From assembly GCA_964501505.1 (NCBI GenBank), contig CAZCSY010000099.1, positions 1 to 5,189 on the forward strand: a stretch of DNA of 5,189 nucleotides, in the 5' to 3' direction. Positions 1 to 5,139 of this stretch are shown in pieces. A model generated the notes under the pieces. It was not told the origin of the DNA. It saw nothing but the letters and a program-made list of their open reading frames with translations, and made no database searches. The number at the start of each line of letters is the position of its first letter. Position 1 is the first letter of the stretch. Position numbers and translations under genes: made by a program. Origin of the DNA: CAZCSY01 sp964501505. GTDB lineage: Bacteria; Omnitrophota; Gorgyraeia; Velamenicoccales; Velamenicoccaceae.

Positions 1-588
1 CCACAGGCGGCACTGGCCGAAGACCTGCGGGTTGGAGTAGATGCGCCGGATCCGGTCCTTGGCCCCGCCGCTCAAGAGGTTGTGCGTGATGTCGAGCATG
101 ATCTGGGCGCAGATCTTGAGGTCCGAATCGACCAGCATGTCGAGGGTGTGGGAGACCGCGCCCTCGATCGAGTTCTCGATCGGGATGACCCCGTAGTCCG
201 CGTTGTCCTTTTCGACCTCGAGAAAGACGTCGCCGATATTATGGCACGGCAGATACGTAACACAGGCGCCGAACCGCTTCATCGCGGCCAGGTGCGTGAA
301 GGTCGCCCGCGGCCCCAGATACGCGATGGCGAGCGGTTTTTCCAGTGAAAAGGACGCGGACATGATCTCGCGATAAATGGCCCTGAGGCCGTCGTGCGTC
401 AGGGGACCCTTGTTCTCGCGCTCCAGGCGCGACAGGATCTCTTTTTCCCGGGCGGGGGCGTAGATCGAGGCCCGGCGCGCTTTCTTGAGGCGGCCGATGG
501 CGAGGATCTTGTTGGCGCGCCTGTTAAGCAATTTCAGGATCTCTTTGTCGATGGTATCAATTTGCCGACGGATTTTCTTGAGGGGCAT
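1..588 (-). CDS. pheA: Bifunctional chorismate mutase / prephenate dehydratase (P-protein), N-terminal 196 residues; 3' end outside window
   Basis: The enzyme converts chorismate to prephenate and then to phenylpyruvate, the committed branch to phenylalanine, in the cytoplasm. Residues 1-80 form a helical AroQ-type chorismate mutase domain, with the family's basic active-site residues visible (R8, R24, K35, and the R47-E48 pair in YAPAREKEIL). A short linker (SFSLEKP) leads into the prephenate dehydratase domain: AYLGPRATFTH (residues 89-99), then GVIPIENSIEGAVSHTLD (133-150) and YSNPQVFGQC (184-193). The catalytic TRF motif and the C-terminal ACT domain, which normally gives phenylalanine feedback inhibition, would lie beyond the left edge. 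The frame is open to base 1, so this is a cut by the window and not a broken gene. The start at 588 is chosen for its GGAGG site. It overlaps the end of scpB by 32 bp, which suggests coupled translation. Confidence 0.96.
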   Translation of the reverse strand, partial: MPLKKIRRQIDTIDKEILKLLNRRANKILAIGRLKKARRASIYAPAREKEILSRLERENKGPLTHDGLRAIYREIMSASFSLEKPLAIAYLGPRATFTHLAAMKRFGACVTYLPCHNIGDVFLEVEKDNADYGVIPIENSIEGAVSHTLDMLVDSDLKICAQIMLDITHNLLSGGAKDRIRRIYSNPQVFGQCRLW

Positions 589-1270
589 CGGGTGCCTCCG
601 GTGTTTCCTGCTGCTGTTGTGATGGGTCTTGGGGTAAGGGTTCCTGTTGTTCGCGCGACAAAGTCTCTTCATCCTCCTGCGTCAGCGGCGTGATCTGCGC
701 TTCGCCGCTGGCGAGCTTCACGTCCATGAGCATGTCCTGCCGGGCGAACTCCTCGATCTTCGGCAGCTCGGTGAGCGATTTGAGGCCGAAGTAATCCAGA
801 AAGAAGCGCGTCGTGCCGTAGACGAACGGCCGGCCGATGACCTCCTTGCGGCCGACGACACGCACCAGGTTCTTCTCCACGAGGCTCCTCAGGACGCCGT
901 CCACGTTGACGCCCCGGATGATTTCGATGTCCACGCGCGTGACCGGCTGCTTGTACGCGACGATGGCCAGGGTCTCGAGCGACGGGCCGCTCAGGTGCTC
1001 CGTGTGTTTGATCTTATAGAAGGCCTTGACGGCCGTTGCGTTTTCGGGCGTCGTGACCATCATGTAGCCGCCGGCGATCTCGACAACACGCACCCCGCTC
1101 ATCCGCTCTTCGTAACCGCGGCGGATCTCCTCAACCGCCTCCTTGATCTCGGCGGGGCTCCTGTCATCGATGACCTTATGGATCTCTTCCAGGGTGATGG
1201 GCTTGTTCGCGATGAAGATCAGGGACTCGATCGCCGATTTGTTGCGTTCCCGCTGGATCGTGTCTTCCAT
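557..1270 (-). CDS. scpB: Segregation and condensation protein B
   Basis: ScpB is the winged-helix (kite) subunit that, with ScpA and SMC, forms the bacterial condensin used in chromosome compaction and segregation. The protein has 237 residues. Residues 8-75 match the first winged helix (KSAIESLIFIANKPITLEEI). Residues 93-170 hold the conserved core, with LETLAIVAYKQPVTRVDIE, RGVNVDGVLRSLVEKNLV and GRPFVYGTTRFFLDYFGLKS, close to the family pattern. From about residue 199 the tail is low-complexity and rich in Q, P and E, probably disordered; such tails are common and variable in ScpB. An AAGGAG site lies 10 nt before the ATG. The gene begins 6 bp after the ruvA stop and its end overlaps pheA. 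The usual neighbour scpA is not seen, so the ScpA partner must be encoded elsewhere. Confidence 0.96.
   Translation of the reverse strand: MEDTIQRERNKSAIESLIFIANKPITLEEIHKVIDDRSPAEIKEAVEEIRRGYEERMSGVRVVEIAGGYMMVTTPENATAVKAFYKIKHTEHLSGPSLETLAIVAYKQPVTRVDIEIIRGVNVDGVLRSLVEKNLVRVVGRKEVIGRPFVYGTTRFFLDYFGLKSLTELPKIEEFARQDMLMDVKLASGEAQITPLTQEDEETLSREQQEPLPQDPSQQQQETPEAPDAPQENPSAN
595..599 (-). promoter_or_regulatory. Ribosome binding site of pheA (GGAGG)
   Basis: A GGAGG core on the minus strand lies 6 nt upstream of the ATG at 588, inside the last codons of scpB. It fixes the pheA start within the upstream gene and explains the 32 bp overlap. Confidence 0.8.
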
Positions 1271-1276
1271 AAAACG

Positions 1277-1909
1277 TCAGCTCCTTGCGCGTTGGTGTCG
1301 ATAAACGGCATTTAAGAGGTCCTCGAGGTCCTTGATGTCCGGTTGCTTCTTCAGGGTCCCGGCCACCATCTCCTTGGCCTCCGATTTCTTATATTGAAGC
1401 TGCATCAGGACGCGGACCGCCTCGTCCTCAAGGTCCCGCCGGACGCTTCCGGGCGCCGCGGTCCGCGGCGCGCTCGGCAGCAGGCCGAAGCGGCTGATCC
1501 GGCCCTGGAGCTTGGCGACGATCTCCCTGGCGCGCTGCGGCCCGATGCCGGGCAACGACCGCAAGACGCCGATATCTCCTTCGTCGATGGCCTTGGCGAT
1601 GACCGCGATCGGCAGGGACAGGGCCCGCAGGGCCGCCTTTGGCCCGATGCCGGAGACGGTGATGAAGATCTCAAAAAAATCCTTTTCCAGGTCGTTTAAA
1701 AATCCGATCAGGACCGGGGTGCTGCGCGCCGGCTCGACGTGGTGGTAATGAAAGGTCACGAGACACAGCCGGCCGTCGGGCGTCTGGGTCTCGTCCAGCC
1801 GGCCCAGCGAGATCTCCGGCACGAAGACCTCGTAAAAGACACCGTGGTTCTCGAGGATCACAGAGTGGTTTTTCTTCTCGACCAGTCTTCCTTCGATCCG
1901 TGCGATCAT
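1277..1909 (-). CDS. ruvA: Holliday junction branch migration protein RuvA
   Basis: RuvA binds four-way DNA junctions as a tetramer and loads the RuvB motor, which drives branch migration so RuvC can cut. The protein has 210 residues, normal for the family. An OB-fold N-terminus (MIARIEGRLVEKKNHSVILE) is followed by two helix-hairpin-helix motifs, VSGIGPKAALRAL (about 85-97) and LPGIGPQRAREIVAKL (119-134). A flexible linker of about residues 140-158 joins a C-terminal UBA-like, RuvB-binding domain (EDEAVRVLMQLQYKKSEAKE). Its ATG overlaps the ruvC stop by 4 bp (ATGA) and I see no Shine-Dalgarno site before it, so translation is probably coupled to ruvC. Oddities: ruvB does not follow, and the segment before IGF (VEPARSTPVL) appears to lack the Glu-Asp acidic pin known from E. 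coli RuvA. Confidence 0.95.
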   Translation of the reverse strand: MIARIEGRLVEKKNHSVILENHGVFYEVFVPEISLGRLDETQTPDGRLCLVTFHYHHVEPARSTPVLIGFLNDLEKDFFEIFITVSGIGPKAALRALSLPIAVIAKAIDEGDIGVLRSLPGIGPQRAREIVAKLQGRISRFGLLPSAPRTAAPGSVRRDLEDEAVRVLMQLQYKKSEAKEMVAGTLKKQPDIKDLEDLLNAVYRHQRARS

Positions 1910-2400
1910 GACATCATTTGGCGTTGGCGCTCGTGGATCGCGTGGGTCACGGCCAGGGCGATGGCATCGGTGATGTCCGCCGGACCGAGCGCCTCGGCGT
2001 TGACACCGAGCATGTGCTCGATCATGCGCTGGACCTGGCGCTTGGAGGCGTGCCCTTTGCCGGTAACGACCTTTTTTACCCGCGTGGACGGGTATTCAAA
2101 ATATTGGATAGCGCACTCCTGGGCCAGCATGGCGATTACGCCGCGGGCGTGTCCCAACAGAGACGCTGTCACCGGGTGGCGGTAGTGCGCATAGAGCTTT
2201 TCAAGGACGAGGGCCTGCGGCCTGTGGCGTGTGAACGCGCGTTTGAGCGTCCGGTGGATATCCGCCAGGCGGCGCGGCAGGGGGTCCTGCGCCGACGTGC
2301 GCACATAGCCTGTCTCCTTCAACACGAGTCCCTTCTGCGTCACGTCGAGAAAGCCGTATCCGGTCACGTTCAATCCGGGGTCGATGCCGCAGATCAGCAT
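1906..2400 (-). CDS. ruvC: Crossover junction endodeoxyribonuclease RuvC
   Basis: RuvC is the dimeric, Mg-dependent resolvase that nicks Holliday junctions symmetrically in the RuvABC complex. The 164-residue length is typical. The four catalytic acids are in place: D7 in GIDPGLNVTGYG, E67 in ALVLEKLY, and D142 and D145 in PADITDAIALAVTH. This corresponds to D7, E66, D138 and D141 of E. coli. The stretch KKVVTGKGHASKRQVQRMI (109-127) matches the DNA-contacting region of the family. The ATG follows the yebC TAA with no gap, and GGAG and AAGG stretches inside the end of yebC can serve as the ribosome site. The stop overlaps the ruvA start by 4 bp. The yebC-ruvC-ruvA order is common in bacteria. 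Confidence 0.97.
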   Translation of the reverse strand: MLICGIDPGLNVTGYGFLDVTQKGLVLKETGYVRTSAQDPLPRRLADIHRTLKRAFTRHRPQALVLEKLYAHYRHPVTASLLGHARGVIAMLAQECAIQYFEYPSTRVKKVVTGKGHASKRQVQRMIEHMLGVNAEALGPADITDAIALAVTHAIHERQRQMMS

Positions 2401-3156
2401 TTAGGCGCCTTCTCCGCTTTCCATGAGCGCGTCCGGGATGTCAAAGTTCGAATAGACGTGCTGGACGTCTTCATGTTCTTCAAGCGCGTCCATGAGGCCC
2501 AGGATCGTCTGGGCCATGCCTTTGTCCGTTATCTTGATGGACGTCGAGGGCACCATCGTGACCTCGGCGGACTGGATCGGAACATGGGCCCGGGTGATCG
2601 CGCTCTTCACCGTCTCCAGGTCCAGCGGTTGGGTCGCGACCTCGTAGGCGTCTAGTTCTGCCTTGAGGTCTTCCGCGCCGGCCTCCAGGACGATGTTCAT
2701 GAGCTTTTCCTCGTCGATGGCGGATTTTTCTATCGTGATGAGTCCCTTTTTCGAAAAGAGGAAGCTCACGCTGCCGGCCGATGCCATGTTCCCGCCCTTC
2801 TTCGACATGATATTGCGCAGCTCCGCCGTGGTGCGGTTCTTATTGTCCGTTACCACCTCGATCAGGAGGGCGATGCCGGAAGGGCCATACCCCTCATAGG
2901 TGGCCTCCTCATAGGTGACGCCGGGCAGCTCGCCTGTGCCGCGCATGATCGCCTTATCGGTGTTGTCCGACGGCATGTTGGATTCTTTGGCCTTGGCGAC
3001 AGCGGCCCGCAGGCGGATGTTGGTTTCGGTGTTGCCGCCGCCGGCCCGCGCAGCGGCCGTCAGCTCCTTGATTAGCTTCGTGAAGAGCTGACCGCGCTTC
3101 GCATCGACAGCCGCCTTCTTATGTTTGATGCTTGCCCATTTTGAGTGACCAGACAT
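2401..3156 (-). CDS. yebC: YebC/PmpR family protein (TACO1 homologue)
   Basis: This family has been described as a DNA-binding transcription regulator. Its members (bacterial YebC, mitochondrial TACO1) are also reported to act on ribosomes stalled at proline runs. The sequence alone does not decide which role applies here. The protein has 251 residues, the usual length. The signature N-terminus MSGHSKWASIKHKKAAVDAKR is followed by FTKLIKELTAAARAGGGNTETN and SNMPSDNTDKAIMRGTGE (family: NMP.D.I..AI.K). The middle domain contains YEGYGPSGIALLIEVVTDN and NRTTAELRNIMSKKGG. The C-terminal domain ends DALEEHEDVQHVYSNFDI. A GGAGG site 7 nt upstream supports this start. It is the first gene of the yebC-ruvC-ruvA-scpB-pheA run, and its 200 nt leader is rich in repeats. 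Confidence 0.97.
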   Translation of the reverse strand: MSGHSKWASIKHKKAAVDAKRGQLFTKLIKELTAAARAGGGNTETNIRLRAAVAKAKESNMPSDNTDKAIMRGTGELPGVTYEEATYEGYGPSGIALLIEVVTDNKNRTTAELRNIMSKKGGNMASAGSVSFLFSKKGLITIEKSAIDEEKLMNIVLEAGAEDLKAELDAYEVATQPLDLETVKSAITRAHVPIQSAEVTMVPSTSIKITDKGMAQTILGLMDALEEHEDVQHVYSNFDIPDALMESGEGA

Positions 3157-3163
3157 TGCGTGA

Positions 3164-3168
3164 CCTCC
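3164..3168 (-). promoter_or_regulatory. Ribosome binding site of yebC (GGAGG)
   Basis: A GGAGG core lies 7 nt upstream of the ATG at 3156. It sits just downstream of the hairpin-forming stretch of the leader, so a structure there could affect access to it. Confidence 0.8.
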
Positions 3169-3184
3169 GATTTACCCGCTACTA

Positions 3185-3234
3185 TTATCCCGCCAAAGGT
3201 CCCGTGGCGCCTTTGTTGCCGCGACACGGGATAA
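3185..3234. repeat. Nested inverted repeat with an alternative pairing
   Basis: TTATCCCG (3185-3192) pairs perfectly with CGGGATAA (3227-3234). Inside it CAAAGG (3194-3199) pairs with CCTTTG (3210-3215). A competing hairpin pairs CCCGTGGCGC (3201-3210) with GCGACACGGG (3221-3230) at 9 of 10 positions. The two folds share bases 3227-3230, so they exclude each other. No T run follows on either strand, so this is not an intrinsic terminator. Confidence 0.65.
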
Positions 3235-3272
3235 ATCGCCCCGACGCGCCACCCTCGCCTTCCCGCGGAACG

Positions 3273-3310
3273 CCCCGTGTCGCCAGATATTACCTTCCCG
3301 CGATACGGGG
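3273..3310. repeat. Imperfect 11 bp inverted repeat
   Basis: CCCCGTGTCGC (3273-3283) is the reverse complement of GCGATACGGGG (3300-3310) at 10 of 11 positions, around a 16 nt loop. The arms resemble the stem of the neighbouring inverted repeat, which suggests a repeated unit. A 10 bp direct repeat, CCTTCCCGCG (3258-3267 and 3293-3302), overlaps it. Confidence 0.6.
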
Positions 3311-3320
3311 TGATACGGGG
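3302..3320. repeat. Tandem GATACGGGG, two copies
   Basis: GATACGGGG occurs at 3302-3310 and again at 3312-3320, a period of 10 bp, close to one helical turn. A related GACACGGG lies at 3223-3230 and an inverted CCCCGTGTC at 3273-3281. The first copy is also the right arm of the 3273-3310 inverted repeat. Confidence 0.7.
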
Positions 3321-3356
3321 CGAGCCGGGCTTCCCATCTCATCCCAGTCAACTGAT

Positions 3357-3772
3357 ACCAAAATAGTCCGTAAGCCGAGTTCTGTGCCGCGCCGGCTTGC
3401 ACCGGCGGGCGGTAGTCATTCGACTCGACAGGCGGATCGCTCCGTCTGCTCTAGCAGCCAACCCTCCCCGCTCTTTCGGGCGGACCACCCTATCCCCGCC
3501 GAAGCGGGGTGTCGGGGTCTACTTGGCATTGCTCCACGCAGAGATTGCCGCGTTTCACCCTCTCCGCCGAGATCTTTGGCGGGGAGACTCGTCTCTGTGG
3601 CTCTCACTGGTCGGCTCTCGCCTTAGCCAGTGACCTCGCCGTAGTCTGGCGGGGTGATCCTGCACAAGCGCTTACGCCTGTGCGGCGGTTTTTAGCCGCT
3701 GCGCTGTCCTGTGGAGCTCGGACTTTCCTCCCGCGCTCTTCGCTTACGGGCGACTACCGGTCCTATTTTGGT
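3357..3772 (-). ncRNA. rnpB: RNase P RNA, bacterial, type A-like
   Basis: This is the catalytic RNA of RNase P, which removes the 5' leader of precursor tRNAs together with the RnpA protein. On the minus strand the first conserved region GAGGAAAGTCCG lies at 3730-3719, AGGGTGAAAC at 3561-3552, and GGAGCAATGCCAAGTAG at 3535-3519. TGCTAGAGC is at 3456-3448 and the 3' signature ACAGAACTCGGCTTAC at 3385-3370. The ends are set by helix P1: ACCAAAATAG at the 5' end (3772-3763) pairs perfectly over 10 bp with CTATTTTGGT at the 3' end (3366-3357). The length of about 416 nt is slightly above the usual range. The TGCTAGAGC and AATGAC segments resemble type A rather than Bacillus-type B. It sits between the RNase H-like gene and yebC. 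I see no intrinsic terminator after it and only a weak promoter before it. True ends may differ by a few bases. Confidence 0.97.
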
Positions 3773-3923
3773 TGTTTTTTATCCAGATGCTTTAAAACCG
3801 CGGCCCTTGGATGACCTTAATGTCCCATTCCAGATCCATCCTGAGCGAAACTCAAGGACAGGCCACGGAGGAAGCCGCTCGGGATTCCGCCCGGAAGGAG
3901 CAGGAAACAGGGAACCCCGGTCC
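3773..3923 (-). other. Spacer between the RNase H-like gene and rnpB; likely rnpB promoter region
   Basis: This 151 nt stretch contains no gene I can support. Just upstream of the rnpB 5' end, on the minus strand, is an A-rich stretch with GATAAA (3783-3778). It is placed 5 nt from the predicted first base at 3772 and so could be a -10 box, but no good -35 box stands 16-18 bp before it. No hairpin followed by a T run ends the RNase H-like gene, so rnpB might also be read from upstream. A small palindromic repeat lies at 3839-3858. Confidence 0.4.
3839..3858. repeat. Short palindromic repeat, CCTGAGCGAAACTCAAGG core
   Basis: TCCTGAG and CTCAAGGA can pair (TGAG with CTCA, TCC with GGA, one bulged A) around the loop CGAAA. 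The motif resembles the CCTGAGCGAAGTCGAAGG palindrome that I recall as an abundant intergenic repeat in many environmental bacterial genomes. Only one copy is in this window, so its repeat nature is inferred. Confidence 0.45.
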
Positions 3924-4349
3924 TTAGTCCGGGCGGGCTCCATCTTTTTTCTTGACGGCCAGACGCGCGAGCTTATCGGCGCCCTTGTTCCTGTCGCGCG
4001 GGATGCGTTCAATGGCAAAGGTCTCGAAGGTGCCCGCCAGCCGCGCGGCCCGACCGAACAAAACCTTGAGGACGTCATTCTTGATTTTATATCTGCCCGT
4101 CATCTGGCGGTGCAGGAGCTCGCTGTCCGTGAAGACGCGGACCCTGCGGGCCTTCATGACCAGGGCCTCTTCCAGCGCGTAGATCAGGGCCGTGTATTCG
4201 GCGAAGTTGTTCGTCTGAGTGCCGATGTAGGCCGAGATGTTCTTGAGCGTGTGGTCCCCCTGGGCGACGACGACCCCGATCCCGGCATCGCCGGGGTTGC
4301 CGATCGAGGAGCCGTCAATGTAGAACGATACCTCATGGGGCGCCGACAT
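3924..4349 (-). CDS. Type I RNase H-like protein (RVT_3 / RnhA family)
   Basis: This is a likely ribonuclease that cuts the RNA strand of RNA-DNA hybrids, as from Okazaki primers or R-loops. The protein has 141 residues, a bare RNase H fold with no extra hybrid-binding domain. The acidic active site is complete: D12 in FYIDGSSIGNPG, E51 in NNFAEYTAL, D75 in VFTDSELL and D125 in RNKGADKLA. The motif spacing and the NKGAD ending look like the short plant-like and archaeal-like RNase HI group rather than E. coli RnhA, so I leave the symbol empty. The ATG overlaps the end of the upstream zinc-ribbon gene by 17 bp and is preceded by a weak GGAAG, which points to coupled translation. A zinc-ribbon gene of the COG1579 type beside an RNase H gene is a pairing I recall from other bacteria. 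Confidence 0.9.
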   Translation of the reverse strand: MSAPHEVSFYIDGSSIGNPGDAGIGVVVAQGDHTLKNISAYIGTQTNNFAEYTALIYALEEALVMKARRVRVFTDSELLHRQMTGRYKIKNDVLKVLFGRAARLAGTFETFAIERIPRDRNKGADKLARLAVKKKDGARPD

Positions 4350-5064
4350 CGTCTTCCAGGTAAAGGATGCGCGTGCACGTTTCGCAGTTGATGAGCCTTT
4401 CGTGCATGCGGATCTCGTTGATCACCTGCGGCGGGATGAGCATGTGGCATCCCTGGCAGGAGCCGTTTTTTACAGGGACGATGGCGACGTCCCCGCGGCC
4501 GTGCAGGATGTGTTCGTAGTGTTGGAGTATGGCCTTTTCGACGTCCGCCGCCCCGACCTTGCGCTTTGCCTCCAGATGTTGGATCTCGGCTTCGATTTGT
4601 TTGACGCGGTCGTTGAGGGTCGCGCGCTGTTGCGCAAATTTTTTCTCTTCTTCACTCAACCGTTGACGTTCCGCCTCGATCGGGGTCTTGGCCGCTTCGA
4701 CCGCCTCCATCAGCTTGAGGATTTCCTCTTCGATCACGGATTGGTCGGCCTTGAGGCCTTCGATCTCCGCGAGCTTGGTCTGATACTCTTTGTTGGTCTT
4801 GAGCTGGCCCAGCTGGCCCTGCGCCTTTTTGATCTCTTCTTCCCTGGCCGCCAGGTCCCCTTCTTTTTTCTTTTGGTCCAGCAGCATCTTCTGCCGGTTC
4901 TCTTCCAGGCCCTTGAGGTGTGCCTTCATCTCGGCTGAGGTCGCGTCGATCCGGGCGAACTTGCCCGGTGCTTCGTCGTGCTCCTTCTTGAGATCGAAGA
5001 TAGCCTTGTCGATCTTCTGGAGCTCGATTAGCTTGATGAGCCCTTCTTTGATGTTCAGGGCCAC
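4333..5064 (-). CDS. Coiled-coil protein with C-terminal C4 zinc ribbon (COG1579 type)
   Basis: The cellular role of this family is not well defined; members are usually annotated as predicted nucleic-acid-binding or C4-type zinc-ribbon proteins. The product has 243 residues. Residues of about 10-175 are heptad-like and rich in K, E, Q and L, with the family's recurrent segment LKTNKEYQTKLAEIEGLK (88-105), consistent with a long antiparallel coiled coil. The zinc ribbon at the C-terminus has C203-x2-C206 (CQGC) and C227-x2-C230 (CETC), with IPPQVINEI between. I see no signal peptide or membrane segment, so it is cytoplasmic. Translation starts at a GTG: an in-frame TGA lies only five codons upstream, no ATG stands between, and GGAG is 6 nt away. 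Its 3' end overlaps the RNase H-like gene, and it probably shares an operon with it. Confidence 0.9.
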   Translation of the reverse strand: MALNIKEGLIKLIELQKIDKAIFDLKKEHDEAPGKFARIDATSAEMKAHLKGLEENRQKMLLDQKKKEGDLAAREEEIKKAQGQLGQLKTNKEYQTKLAEIEGLKADQSVIEEEILKLMEAVEAAKTPIEAERQRLSEEEKKFAQQRATLNDRVKQIEAEIQHLEAKRKVGAADVEKAILQHYEHILHGRGDVAIVPVKNGSCQGCHMLIPPQVINEIRMHERLINCETCTRILYLEDDVGAP

Positions 5065-5139
5065 GCGGTTCTCCGTGTTTCAACTGGCACTGTTTGCCAC
5101 GGTCGGCTTCCTCTTCGACTTGGCTAGAGCCGGGAAATG
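5065..5139 (-). other. Spacer between tRNA-Val and the zinc-ribbon gene
   Basis: The 75 nt spacer holds a small perfect hairpin on the minus strand, TGGCA-AACAG-TGCCA (5098-5084), not followed by a T run. I see no clear promoter, so the tRNA transcript may run on into the zinc-ribbon gene. Confidence 0.4.
5071..5074 (-). promoter_or_regulatory. Ribosome binding site of the zinc-ribbon gene (GGAG)
   Basis: GGAG lies 6 nt upstream of the GTG at 5064. With the in-frame TGA at 5080-5082 it decides the non-ATG start. Confidence 0.65.

Larger units (their letters stand above)
3157..3356 (-). other. yebC leader / rnpB-yebC spacer, rich in inverted and direct repeats
   Basis: These 200 bases separate the 3' end of rnpB from the yebC start and hold no convincing gene. 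There is no GC hairpin followed by a T run that would end rnpB. A GATAAT box occurs at minus-strand 3190-3185, but without a matching -35 box I do not call it a promoter. The stretch is unusually dense in repeats with a GAYACGGGG core, listed separately. It could be a structured leader controlling yebC, a set of operator sites, or the remains of a small palindromic repeat element. The sequence alone does not settle which. Confidence 0.6.

Noticed and set aside
647..1315. A 222-codon plus-strand frame opposite scpB
   Set aside because: Mirror of scpB with no recognisable motif.
1918..2655. A 245-codon plus-strand frame opposite ruvC and yebC
   Set aside because: Rich in R, H, V and D, as expected from the mirror of GC-rich coding sequence; the minus-strand genes are unambiguous.
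3185..3234. Inverted repeat as an intrinsic terminator for rnpB
   Set aside because: No T run follows the hairpin on the minus strand, and it lies more than 120 bases past the rnpB end.
3346..3351. TTGACT on the minus strand after rnpB as a -35 box for yebC
   Set aside because: No -10-like hexamer occurs 16-18 bp downstream; the sequence there is CCGGCT-like.
3157..3356. CRISPR array
   Set aside because: Repeat units are only about 9-11 bp, partly inverted and irregularly spaced, with no cas genes nearby.
3132..3633. Plus-strand open frames of 164 and 78 codons
   Set aside because: They run antisense over rnpB and the yebC leader, have low-complexity R/P/S composition, and match no family I know.
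3509..4391. Plus-strand frames of 101 and 226 codons
   Set aside because: They cover the antisense of rnpB and of the RNase H-like gene. High GC keeps antisense frames open; no domain is visible.
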